The translations under genes and the position numbers were made by a program. From contig DS995276.1 in assembly GCA_000156115.1 (NCBI GenBank), positions 562,017-626,016 of the forward strand: a stretch of 64,000 nucleotides of DNA, given 5' to 3'. The stretch is from Rhodobacteraceae bacterium HTCC2083 (GTDB taxonomy: Bacteria > Pseudomonadota > Alphaproteobacteria > Rhodobacterales > Rhodobacteraceae). The notes under the pieces were generated by a model, which was given only the letters and a program-made list of their open reading frames with translations, was not told where the DNA came from and did no database searches. Below are positions 35,270 through 43,655 of this stretch, piece by piece (position 1 is the stretch's first letter; each line of letters begins with the position of its first letter).

Positions 35270-35896
35270 TTAAGGAAAATAGATCGCCACGTCGTCTGTT
35301 TGCCAGAACGCGTGTTTACCCATGACATCCTGAAACGCAGACGAGCTTAAAAAGCGCGCGAGCCATGCTTGCAACCGATCCCATGGCTGCGCATCAAAAA
35401 GCGTTTTGTCGATGAAAGCAAATTGGCGCACGAAGGGTAAAATCGCAAAATCTGCAAGGGTTGGTCGATCAAACACCCATTCCCCAATTGAAGCATTCAA
35501 ATCAGTTAGTTGGCGATGTGCTATCGCGCGTTGCTCTAAAGGGTCCAGTTCAGGATGTCGCACAGCGTATTTTGTGCGATCCAATGCGTCTTTAAACGGC
35601 CCATCGAACTGCTCGATCAAACGCCAACCCACCTCTGGCATATCCAACCAGCCCTGCGGGTCATTGCGCGTTAAGGCCCAAATCATAATATCGAGGCTCT
35701 CATCGATAACGCCACCATCGGCCACCAAACACGGCACGGTGCCGCTGCTGGAAACTTGCAAAAACGCAGGGTGTTTCTCTTTCAAGCTAATTTCTCGAAA
35801 CTCGACACGCACGCCGGACGTCGCCACCGCCAAGCGCGCGCGAATTGCATAAGGGCATCGACGAAACGAGTATAGAATTGGAAGGTCGTCGCTCAT
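35270..35896 (-). CDS. Glutathione S-transferase family protein (CPYA type)
   Basis: 208 residues. LPILYSFRRCPYAIRARLAVATSGV carries a Cys-Pro-Tyr motif at the N-terminus of the thioredoxin fold, as in glutaredoxin 2-like and some stringent-starvation or omega-like GSTs. SSSGTVPCLVADGGVIDESLDIMIWAL is the glutathione-binding stretch. The helical domain includes RPTLADFAILPFVRQFAFID. A thiol-transferase activity is more likely than conjugation. No operon partner: gene ends meet with the preceding convergent gene. Confidence 0.87.
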   Translation of the reverse strand: MSDDLPILYSFRRCPYAIRARLAVATSGVRVEFREISLKEKHPAFLQVSSSGTVPCLVADGGVIDESLDIMIWALTRNDPQGWLDMPEVGWRLIEQFDGPFKDALDRTKYAVRHPELDPLEQRAIAHRQLTDLNASIGEWVFDRPTLADFAILPFVRQFAFIDKTLFDAQPWDRLQAWLARFLSSSAFQDVMGKHAFWQTDDVAIYFP

Positions 35897-35930
35897 TTCG
35901 CTCCCCTAAAGTAAACCGCTCCGCTTCATC

Positions 35931-35981
35931 CTTCCAAATAAACTTTGGGGGAGCGCCAAAGGCGCGGGGGCAAAGCCCCCT
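35931..35981. repeat. Dispersed palindromic intergenic repeat, copy B
   Basis: CTTCCAAATAAACTTTGGGG leads into two hairpins, GCGCC-AAA-GGCGC (35953-35965) and GGGGGC-AAA-GCCCCC (35966-35980). The architecture is the same as copy A at 29563, with different stems. It lies between the GST gene and the PCu(A)C gene. Confidence 0.55.
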
Positions 35982-35987
35982 CACCGC

Positions 35988-36464
35988 TTAATGATCCATA
36001 TTTCCATGCTTCATTGCGCCATGATCCTGACGCTCAAGATCAACGGGGATCTGCACTACCATGTTTCCGGCCTGCTCGAACGTCAACGTGACCTCAACGC
36101 TCTCACCTTGGATCATGTCTTTGGTCAATCCCATGAACATCACATGATCGCCACCCCGTGACAGACCGTGCATGCCACCTGCAGGGATCACAAACCCCTC
36201 TTCAACGTGCATCATCTTCATTACACCTTCGCCCATATCCATGTGCGTGTGCAGTTCAACCTTTTTTGCCACTTCCGACGCGGCAGAAACCAAGCGGTCG
36301 TCAGTGTCCGAATGGTTCATAATCTGCATGAAGGCCGCGCCTGATTTCGCCCCCTTCATAGCCGTGCGCACATAGGCGTCTTTGATCATAATGCTGTCCG
36401 CAAACGCGGGGATGGCGAAGGTGGTGACCGCAAGTGCGGCAATGAGTTTAGTGGTAAAAGACAT
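35988..36464 (-). CDS. Periplasmic copper chaperone PCu(A)C
   Basis: 158 residues with a signal peptide (1-22, ending AFA). The copper motif of the family (HxnMx~20HxM) is seen in VELHTHMDMGEGVMKMMHVEEGFVIPAGGMHGLSRGGDHVMFMGL. The His/Met-rich tail (HGAMKHGNMDH) adds possible Cu(II) binding. PCu(A)C proteins deliver copper to cytochrome oxidase CuA centres. A DUF2946 protein gene lies 44 bp upstream on the same strand, so the two are likely one unit. Confidence 0.94.
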   Translation of the reverse strand: MSFTTKLIAALAVTTFAIPAFADSIMIKDAYVRTAMKGAKSGAAFMQIMNHSDTDDRLVSAASEVAKKVELHTHMDMGEGVMKMMHVEEGFVIPAGGMHGLSRGGDHVMFMGLTKDMIQGESVEVTLTFEQAGNMVVQIPVDLERQDHGAMKHGNMDH

Positions 36465-36508
36465 CGCGTCTCTCCTTTACTGATTTGATTACGAAAGAAA
36501 AATTTTAA

Positions 36509-36856
36509 TCAATTCAAGTCGGGAGGGTCCCGCGCGCTTGGGGTACCAAACTTCAAAATCACGCGAGACCGGGCAAGATCATCCGCCCGCTCTTTAAACC
36601 AAGCACCCGAAGATAAAGGATCGATTTCCGACGGCGTCAAAGCAACAATAAGGGACAACGCATACTCAGGACAAATCTGTGGCGCGCCAGTCGGCTCACC
36701 TTGTTCATCCACGTAGACCATCATTGGTCCAGTGCCGGTGCAAATCACCATTTGGCCAGTCGCATCCGTCATCGTGCGCGCAAATGCTGCGCTTTGCGCA
36801 GTCAGCACAATCAGCGCCACGAGGCTGAAACTAAGGATATGAGAAATTCGCTTCAT
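36509..36856 (-). CDS. Secreted DUF2946-like protein next to PCu(A)C
   Basis: 115 residues from MKRISHILSFSLVALIVLTAQSAAFA (ATG 36856). An earlier in-frame ATG is excluded because the rpmB terminator (36906-36933) would lie inside the gene. After the signal peptide come ICTGTGPMMVYVDEQGEPTGAPQICPEYALSL and a C-terminus ending SARDPPDL, which resemble DUF2946 proteins. The two cysteines (CTG and CPE) could bind metal. Position suggests a role in copper handling with the chaperone downstream; this is inference. Confidence 0.7.
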   Translation of the reverse strand: MKRISHILSFSLVALIVLTAQSAAFARTMTDATGQMVICTGTGPMMVYVDEQGEPTGAPQICPEYALSLIVALTPSEIDPLSSGAWFKERADDLARSRVILKFGTPSARDPPDLN

Positions 36857-36905
36857 CAATCCAAACTTAATGCGACAGCACACGGTCTTCAACGGACAAA
36901 AAGAA

Positions 36906-36933
36906 GCGCCCCGCAGCATAAGCAACGGGGCGC
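36906..36933 (-). terminator. Intrinsic terminator after rpmB
   Basis: On the minus strand GCGCCCCG (36933-36926) pairs with CGGGGCGC (36913-36906) around 12 nt and is followed by TTCTTTTTG. It lies 25 bp after the rpmB stop. Confidence 0.8.
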
Positions 36934-36958
36934 AAAAATTCGACAAGCCTCGAAAGGT

Positions 36959-37246
36959 TTAGGCGGCTGCCTGTGCTTTCGCGATTTCTTTTTTCACTTT
37001 CAACGCGCTGTCAGACAATTCGCTGTCCTTGGACTTAGCGAAAAATTGATCCAAACCACCGCGGTGGTCAACAGTGCGCAATGCAGCAGCACAGATCTTG
37101 AGCTTGATGCCGCGACCCAAAATTTCGGACTGAAGCGTCACATCATTCAAGTTTGGCAAAAACCGACGGCGTGTGCGGTTTTTCGCGTGGCTTACGTTGT
37201 TGCCCGTCATCGGGCCTTTTCCGGTCAATTCGCAACGGCGCGACAT
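36959..37246 (-). CDS. rpmB: 50S ribosomal protein L28
   Basis: 95 residues, starting [34 protein letters not shown]. The ATG at 37246 is chosen over one two codons upstream because GAGG has correct spacing only to it. It is the alphaproteobacterial long form of L28, part of the large subunit. A single-gene unit with its own terminator. Confidence 0.97.
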   Translation of the reverse strand: MSRRCELTGKGPMTGNNVSHAKNRTRRRFLPNLNDVTLQSEILGRGIKLKICAAALRTVDHRGGLDQFFAKSKDSELSDSALKVKKEIAKAQAAA

Positions 37247-37390
37247 GGGCATATCCTCGTGTTCATTTGGTGCTAAGCGAACCCTAGCATGCAAAATTAG
37301 GCGCAGCTTTCGCATACGCGTATAAATCTCTTGGCCGCTCTTAGGGTGATATCAGATAGGCGTCAAGCGATTCACCACCCCTCAGACGGC

Positions 37391-38626
37391 TTACATGCGC
37401 TCTTGTGTGTATTTTTTCAACTCAGCCCGCGCAACTTGACGGCGATGCACTGCATCCGGCCCATCCGCAAAGCGCAACGCACGCTGCCATGTCCATGCCA
37501 TCGCAAGTGGAGTGTCCTGCGAAATCCCTTGTGCGCCAAACATTTGCACCGCTTGGTCAATCACTTTTAGCGCCATATTCGGAGCCACAACTTTAATCTG
37601 CGAAATATAGGGCGCAGCGGCGCGCCCATCGCCCTTATCCATCATCCAAGCAGCTTTTAAACACATCAAACGCGCTTGTTCGATCTCCATGCGGCACTCT
37701 GCGATGATATCGAAATTCGCGCCCAGTTGTGCAAGCGGCTTGCCAAAGGCCTCGCGGGCCAAGGACCGTTTGCACATCATTTCCAGCGCTGATTCCGCTT
37801 GACCGATAGAGCGCATGCAATGGTGAATACGTCCAGGTCCAAGCCGCCCCTGCGCAATTTCAAATCCACGACCTTCGCCCAGCAACAGGTTCTCAGCTGG
37901 CACGCGCACATCGGTGAATCGAATATGCATATGTCCGTGCGGCGCATCATCGTGGCCGTAAACCTGCATGGGGCGCAACACTTCGATACCAGCACTCTCG
38001 GCATCCACAACAATCATCGAATGACGCTGGTGTTTGGGTGCATCCGCCACACCCGTATTTACCATAACGATGTAGACCTTACACCGCGGGTCGCCTGCCC
38101 CGCTGGCCCACCATTTTTCACCTTTCAAAACGTACTCATTCCCATCGCGCACGCAAGACAGCGAAATGTTGGTCGCATCAGAACTGGCAACATCCGGCTC
38201 TGTCATCAAATAAGCGGAGCGGATCTCACCTTCCAACAAGGGAGTTAACCACTGCTCGCGCAGCGCATCCGTGCCATAGCGTTCAAAGACTTCCATGTTG
38301 CCCGTATCGGGCGCAGAGCAATTGAACACCTCTGCCCCAAGCGGGGTGCGGCCCATTTCTTCGGCGAAATAAGCATAGTCTACTGTGGATAGGCCAAACC
38401 CGCGCTCACTATCCGTTAGCCAGAAATTCCAAAGAGCCGCAGCCTTTGCTTTGGCCTTCAACCCTTCAAGGATCTCCGCTTGCCGCGCCGTGTAAGTCCA
38501 ACGATCTTCCTTGCTGATCTCCGCGTGATATTCGTCTTCGAGCGGCATCACCTCATCACGAATCATTTCGCGCACGCGCTGCAAAAGCGGTGCATGCACC
38601 TCGTTCAAGCCTAAGTTCATGCTCAT
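37391..38626 (-). CDS. Acyl-CoA dehydrogenase (long-chain/FadE-like)
   Basis: 411 residues from MSMNLGLNEVHAPLLQRVREMI (ATG 38626; another ATG two codons on is possible). AYLMTEPDVASSDATNISLSCVRDGNEYVLKGEKWWASGAGDPRCKVYIVMVNTG is the FAD/substrate region. AQGRLGPGRIHHCMRSIGQAESALEMM and VQMFGAQGISQDTPLA are also typical. This subgroup usually sits next to a phosphotransferase gene and is thought to act with it on hydroxylated or unusual acyl chains. Here that partner, divergent at 38726, is broken. Confidence 0.9.
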   Translation of the reverse strand: MSMNLGLNEVHAPLLQRVREMIRDEVMPLEDEYHAEISKEDRWTYTARQAEILEGLKAKAKAAALWNFWLTDSERGFGLSTVDYAYFAEEMGRTPLGAEVFNCSAPDTGNMEVFERYGTDALREQWLTPLLEGEIRSAYLMTEPDVASSDATNISLSCVRDGNEYVLKGEKWWASGAGDPRCKVYIVMVNTGVADAPKHQRHSMIVVDAESAGIEVLRPMQVYGHDDAPHGHMHIRFTDVRVPAENLLLGEGRGFEIAQGRLGPGRIHHCMRSIGQAESALEMMCKRSLAREAFGKPLAQLGANFDIIAECRMEIEQARLMCLKAAWMMDKGDGRAAAPYISQIKVVAPNMALKVIDQAVQMFGAQGISQDTPLAMAWTWQRALRFADGPDAVHRRQVARAELKKYTQERM

Positions 38627-38725
38627 ATCGGCGGCGTCCTTTCGCAAAATATCAGTAGTGGGTTTGGCGAAAGGGTTGCTTACTAATGGAAAGCTTGTCC
38701 ATGCCCACTGACGGAACGTAACGCG

Positions 38726-39527
38726 TTGCACACTTATGATCACGACGACCTACAACGCTATTTGCAAGAGCATCTGGGAGATTTTGGACCTCTAGAGAGC
38801 ATTAAAAAGGTTTCAGATGGTCAGTCCAATCCAACATATTTGCTTAGCTCGGGTACGACGAAATATGTGCTGCGCGCGAAACCACCTGGGAAATTGTTGA
38901 AATTGGCCCATGTGGTTGACCGTGAATTCGGTTGATCCTACGGACATCTAGCTTAGCGATTACGGCAAACCTGGCACTCATTTTGAGCGACAAGTATCGC
39001 GGTGGGGCCGGCAATACAAAGCGGCAGAAACCCAAACCCTCGACGATGCGGATTACGTGATGGACTGGCTAACCCCCAATATGCCCGACGATGACGGGGC
39101 TAGCGCAATTGTGCATGGCGATTACCGCATCGACAATATGATCTACGCGAAAGACAGCCCCCAGATCCTCGCGTTGCTTAATTGGGAGCTGAGCACGCTT
39201 GACCACTCCCTCGCCGATCTTGTCTATCAATGCATGCACTGGTATTTGCCGAATGCGGCAGAGTTCAAGGGTCTCGCGGGCATGGATCGCGCGGCAATAG
39301 GGCTTCCGACGGAAGAAGAATGCGTGGCGAAATACTGCGACAGACGAGGCACGCGAGTCCTCGATAATTTGAACTTTTATCTGGTGTTTTCCTACTTTCG
39401 CTTTCTCGCGATTGTGCAGGGCGTGCTGAAACGCGCGCTGGATGGGAATGCGTCAAATCCCAAGAACAACGATATGATTGCAGGGTATGTCGCCCTAATC
39501 GCACGGGATGCGCGCAAGCTCACTTAA
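38726..39527 (+). pseudogene. Phosphotransferase (APH/ACAD10-like) gene with internal deletion
   Basis: The first frame from 38726 encodes the normal N-terminus (LESIKKVSDGQSNPTYLL...YVLRAKPPGKLLKLAHVVDREF) and then stops at 38935. The rest continues in another frame from about 38931: VDPTDI, a TAG, then LSDYGKPGTHFERQVSRWGRQYKAAETQTL, and the catalytic HGDYRIDNMIY and LNWELSTLDHSLADL. About 80 middle residues, including much of the nucleotide-binding lobe, are missing at the junction, and the frame changes there. The start is TTG at best. The family is usually about 340 residues. Confidence 0.85.
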
Positions 39528-40501
39528 CGAAACAGCAAGTCCTGCATCTGTTTCGCGGCCAAGGCGGGTGTCATATCTCCGCGCGCAACCGCATCGCTCA
39601 AATCCGACATCGTATCGCGCAGTGGTCCAACCTTGGTGAGCCGCGCAAGCAGGGCTTGGCGCACGTCCTCTTCAAACCAGAAACGTGCTTGTTCCGCGCG
39701 CGCGCGATCAAAGAAGCTGTGTTTGCGACGCCATGCGATCAATGCGCTCATTTCATCCCATGCAGTTTGCAATCCGTTCTCTTCCAAGGCGGACACTGCC
39801 AATGCTTTGGGGAAATCCTCTGGATCTTGCGCGCGCTTGCGAAGAAGCCGCAAAGCCCCCGCATAATCCGCCATCGTGCGCGTGGCCGCAGGTTTCAAAT
39901 CGCCGTCCGCCTTATTGATCAAGATCAGATCTGCCATTTCCATGATGCCGCGTTTCACGCCCTGCAACTCGTCCCCACCTGCTGGGGCCAGTAAAAGCAC
40001 AAACAAATCCGCCATTTGCGCCACCATCGTTTCAGACTGACCAACCCCAACAGTTTCGATCAAGACTACATCGAACCCAGCCGCCTCACACACGGCCACC
40101 GCCTCGCGTGACCGGCGCGTAACACCACCCAAATGCGTTTGAGAGGGGGAAGGTCGAATAAACGCTTCAGGCACACGCGACAAACGATCCATGCGAGTCT
40201 TGTCCCCAAGGATGGACCCGCCCGAACGGGTCGAACTGGGATCAACCGCAAGCACAGCCACACGCATACCCTGTGCGATCAAGCTCATCCCGAAGCTTTC
40301 GATGAAGGTCGATTTACCGACACCCGGCGTTCCAGACAGACCGATACGCAGGGCTTGTCGTCCGCTCAGCGATAGCAATTCCAGCAGTTCGGCCGCTTGC
40401 GCACGATGATCTGCACGCGCACTTTCAACCAGCGTGATCGCGCGCGCCAAAGCCCGTCTTTCACCTAACTGGACAGACTGTGCAAGCGCGTGAATATCCA
40501 T
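39524..40501 (-). CDS. meaB: Methylmalonyl-CoA mutase-associated GTPase MeaB
   Basis: 325 residues of the MeaB/ArgK G3E P-loop group. Walker A is GTPGVGKSTF (about 57-66). VDPSSTRSGGSILGDKTRM, IETVGVGQSETMVAQMADLFVLLLAPAGGDELQGVKRGIMEMADL and INKADGD (guanine specificity) are diagnostic. MeaB protects and reloads the B12-dependent methylmalonyl-CoA mutase. Propionyl-CoA from the Mcl1 reaction feeds this enzyme, so the two genes serve one pathway although 20 kb apart. The mutase gene is not in the window. Its stop shares TTAA with the broken phosphotransferase gene. Confidence 0.95.
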   Translation of the reverse strand: MDIHALAQSVQLGERRALARAITLVESARADHRAQAAELLELLSLSGRQALRIGLSGTPGVGKSTFIESFGMSLIAQGMRVAVLAVDPSSTRSGGSILGDKTRMDRLSRVPEAFIRPSPSQTHLGGVTRRSREAVAVCEAAGFDVVLIETVGVGQSETMVAQMADLFVLLLAPAGGDELQGVKRGIMEMADLILINKADGDLKPAATRTMADYAGALRLLRKRAQDPEDFPKALAVSALEENGLQTAWDEMSALIAWRRKHSFFDRARAEQARFWFEEDVRQALLARLTKVGPLRDTMSDLSDAVARGDMTPALAAKQMQDLLFR

Positions 40502-40587
40502 ACTGGGACCTTCCGAAAATTGATTGGCCTTTTTTCAACGAGCACGCAGGCGTTGTCTAGCCCCACACTTTGAACGATAGATGAAAC

Positions 40588-43017
40588 ATGCAAACCAAAT
40601 TGCCCATTGATGCTGTCCTTCCTGAGTTCCTGAGTGCCCTCAAGTCCCATGGCATCGCGGTCCTGCAAGCGCCCCCCGGTGCAGGCAAAACCACGCGAGT
40701 GCCTTTGGCAATTTTGGAGGCGCGGCTAGCACGCGGCAAAATTATCATGCTCGAACCCCGTCGTTTAGCAGCGCGTGCAGCGGCGGAGCGGCTTGCCAGT
40801 CAGCTTGGGGAAATGGTCGGTGAAACGGTGGGATACGCGATGCGCGGTGCGCGCAAATCCGGCCCCAACACGCGGATTGAAGTCGTCACCGAGGGCATTC
40901 TCACTCGCATGATCCAAACCGATCCCGAACTCGCGGGCATCAGCACCGTTATCTTTGACGAATTTCATGAACGCTCCCTCAATGCAGATCTTGGCCTTGC
41001 GCTGTGTATCGAGTGTCGCACTGCCCTGCGCGAGGATCTCAACCTTATTGTTATGTCCGCAACGCTTGACGCGGCCCCTGTTGCGGCCCTTCTAGGGGAC
41101 GCCCCTGTGATTACGTCTGAAGGGCGCAGTTATCCTGTGGAGCCTATTTTTCTCGCACGACCAATCCTTAAAGATCGCCGCTTTGAAGCGAACATGGCTG
41201 ATCTGATCCTAACCGCGCTGGATGAAACTCAAGGCGGCGTCCTTGCCTTCCTCCCTGGGGAAGGCGAAATTCGCAGGACCGAAGCGCTTTTGTCAAAAAG
41301 CATCAGCAAAGATGTCAATCTACGCCCCCTGTTTGGTGCCATGAAGTTCCAAGATCAACGCGCAGCGATCCAACCTGAAATAGAGGGACGCCGCAAAGTT
41401 GTGCTTGCTACGTCAATCGCCGAAACTTCGCTAACAATTGAAGATATTCGGGTAGTTGTGGACAGCGGCCTTGCACGTCGCGCACGCTTTGATCCGGGCA
41501 CAGGCATGTCGCGTCTTGTGACAGAACGCGCCTCGCGCGCAGAGGCGACACAGCGCGCAGGCCGTGCAGGGCGTGTCGCGCCGGGCACCGCGTACAAGCT
41601 TTGGGCAAAGGGCGAAAACGGCACGTTGCCCGCGTTCGCCCCTGCTGAAATCGAAACCGCTGATCTGACAGGCCTTGCGTTGGAACTCGCGCTTTGGGGC
41701 GCGCCGCCTGAAGATCTACCGTTTCTCAGTCCCCCTGCCCCAATCGCGATGAAAGAAGCGCAGGACCTTTTGCAAAGCCTTGGCGCATTGGACCCTGCGC
41801 GACGCATCACCGCGCATGGCAAAGCGCTTGCGCGAATTCCGCTACATCCACGCCTTGGTCACATGTTGGCGCACGCGGGTCCGCAATCGGCGGAACTGGC
41901 CGCAGTCTTGAATGAACGTGATCCTATGGGGCGCAGTACAGGCAGCGATCTTTTGCTGCGCGTGCGCGCTTTGCGAGATAGCCGTGTCCCAAAGGACTAT
42001 GCGAGCCGCGTAAAACAGGAAATCACCCGTCTTAAAAAGCTTGCGCCATCCACTCAAGGCGATCCTTTGAGCCTTGGCGCGATGGCCGCCCTCGCCTACC
42101 CTGATCGTATCGGGCAAAGACGCAAAGGCGATGTGCCGCGTTATATTCTGTCAGGTGGCAAAGGCGCTGTGATGGAGACCAGCGATGTTTTGGGCAATGC
42201 GCCCTACATCGTTGTCACCGACACGGACGGTAATCCGCGCGAAGCCCGCATTCGCCAAGCTGTTCAGATAGAGCTCAGCGAAATGCACGCGCTTTATGAC
42301 GAACAGATCGGCTGGATTAATGAATGTGCGTGGTCCAAGCGCGACAAACGCGTGATTGCTTATCGCCGCGAAAAACTCGGGGCATTGATCCTAGACGAAC
42401 GGCTTTGGAAAGATGCATCTGAAGAGACAATCGCGCAGGCTATGCTTGAGGGGGTGCGCGCGCTTGGGATAAACCTGTCACCTGCTGAAGAACGCTTCCG
42501 CACGCGTGTCGCATTGCTGCGTAGCGCTGGCGAAAATTTGCCTGACCTATCTGATGAAACCCTGCTTTCAACAGCGCAAGAATGGCTCTTGCCCTATCTC
42601 ACTGGGATCAAAACCGCAGTTCAACTCAAAGCGCTTAACTTGCTTGAGCCTTTGAAATCCTTGCTGAGCTGGGAGCAATTGCAACGCCTTGAACAGGCCG
42701 CGCCTTCGCATGTGGAAACGCCTTTAGGGCGACGTGTCGCGGTGAATTACGAATATGGCACGCCTGAAATAGAGCTGCGTTTGCAAGAAATGTTTGGCAC
42801 GGTTGTGCATCCGATTGTTGCCGGCCAAGCACTGCGTGTGACGCTTTTGTCGCCAGCGGGGCGACCTGTGCAAACCACCACGGATATTCCCGCGTTTTGG
42901 GATACATCCTACGCCGATGTGCGCAAGGATATGCGCGGGCGTTATCCGCGCCATCCTTGGCCAGAAAACCCGCGCGAGGCAGATCCAACCCTGCGTGCAA
43001 AGCGGCGTTCGCGCTGA
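40588..43017 (+). CDS. hrpB: ATP-dependent helicase HrpB
   Basis: 809 residues, normal length. A DEAH/RHA-type helicase: Walker A APPGAGKTTR (about 28-37), motif II as DEFHER (IFDEFHERSLNADLGLAL), motif III MSATLD, and motif VI QRAGRAGRVAPG. The HrpB-specific C-terminal domain follows (from about 480, with GRRVAVNYEYGTPEIELRLQEMFG and FWDTSYADVRKDMRGRYPRHPWPENP). Its cellular role is not well defined in most bacteria. The gene overlaps none of its neighbours and is divergent from meaB. Confidence 0.96.
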   Translation: MQTKLPIDAVLPEFLSALKSHGIAVLQAPPGAGKTTRVPLAILEARLARGKIIMLEPRRLAARAAAERLASQLGEMVGETVGYAMRGARKSGPNTRIEVVTEGILTRMIQTDPELAGISTVIFDEFHERSLNADLGLALCIECRTALREDLNLIVMSATLDAAPVAALLGDAPVITSEGRSYPVEPIFLARPILKDRRFEANMADLILTALDETQGGVLAFLPGEGEIRRTEALLSKSISKDVNLRPLFGAMKFQDQRAAIQPEIEGRRKVVLATSIAETSLTIEDIRVVVDSGLARRARFDPGTGMSRLVTERASRAEATQRAGRAGRVAPGTAYKLWAKGENGTLPAFAPAEIETADLTGLALELALWGAPPEDLPFLSPPAPIAMKEAQDLLQSLGALDPARRITAHGKALARIPLHPRLGHMLAHAGPQSAELAAVLNERDPMGRSTGSDLLLRVRALRDSRVPKDYASRVKQEITRLKKLAPSTQGDPLSLGAMAALAYPDRIGQRRKGDVPRYILSGGKGAVMETSDVLGNAPYIVVTDTDGNPREARIRQAVQIELSEMHALYDEQIGWINECAWSKRDKRVIAYRREKLGALILDERLWKDASEETIAQAMLEGVRALGINLSPAEERFRTRVALLRSAGENLPDLSDETLLSTAQEWLLPYLTGIKTAVQLKALNLLEPLKSLLSWEQLQRLEQAAPSHVETPLGRRVAVNYEYGTPEIELRLQEMFGTVVHPIVAGQALRVTLLSPAGRPVQTTTDIPAFWDTSYADVRKDMRGRYPRHPWPENPREADPTLRAKRRSR

Positions 43018-43086
43018 AAGTTGAACATTTTCAATGTTCTGTTAAAGTTGTCGCCATAAAAAACAAAAAATGGGTGGCAGGGTAAA

Positions 43087-43545
43087 ATGGTTAACATGCT
43101 TAAAAAGGCTTGGACTGAAGTGGTGAAGCCGATGGTCCAACGACCAGATCGGGTTCAAGTGGCTGCAATTTGCTTCCAAGGTACGGGCGCGGATCGCAAA
43201 GTGCTTTTAATAACCAGTCGCGACACCAAACGCTGGATTTTGCCAAAAGGGTGGCCCATTGACGGGCTGGACGCAAATGCTGCTGCTGCGCAAGAAGCTT
43301 GGGAAGAAGCGGGCGTTAAGGCCGCGAACATCAATCCTGAGCCACTTGGTTCTTACGATTATGATAAGCGAATGGACGGTGGCGGGATCGTATCCTGCGC
43401 AACACAGGTTTTCGCGGTCGAAGTCGATCACCTCGAAGATAGTTTTCCGGAGGCGCAAGAGCGCAAACGCAAGTGGGTAAAACCAAGGGAAGCTGCTGAA
43501 ATGGTGGACGAACCCGGCTTGCAAGCAATTCTACAGCAATTTTGA
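43087..43545 (+). CDS. Nudix hydrolase (diphosphoinositol-polyphosphate phosphatase-like)
   Basis: 152 residues. The Nudix box runs from Gly55 to Val77 (GWPIDGLDANAAAAQEAWEEAGV) in the order of the DIPP/Ap6A subgroup. The Glu expected after the first five spacer residues is Leu61 and the Arg of the RE pair is Gln; the catalytic EE pair (73-74) is kept. RVQVAAICFQGTG...VLLITSRDTKRWILPKGWP is typical of alphaproteobacterial members that remove pyrophosphate from nucleoside or inositol compounds. 70 bp after hrpB; it may share its transcript. Confidence 0.88.
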   Translation: MVNMLKKAWTEVVKPMVQRPDRVQVAAICFQGTGADRKVLLITSRDTKRWILPKGWPIDGLDANAAAAQEAWEEAGVKAANINPEPLGSYDYDKRMDGGGIVSCATQVFAVEVDHLEDSFPEAQERKRKWVKPREAAEMVDEPGLQAILQQF

Positions 43546-43655
43546 TCACGGCGAGCCCTTCATAAAAGCCGCGTCTTGCTTGATGAATCACTTGTCTTGA
43601 ATCGATTTCGCAACTAACCGCTTTGCAATATTAAAGTTTGCGAAAGAGATCAAAC

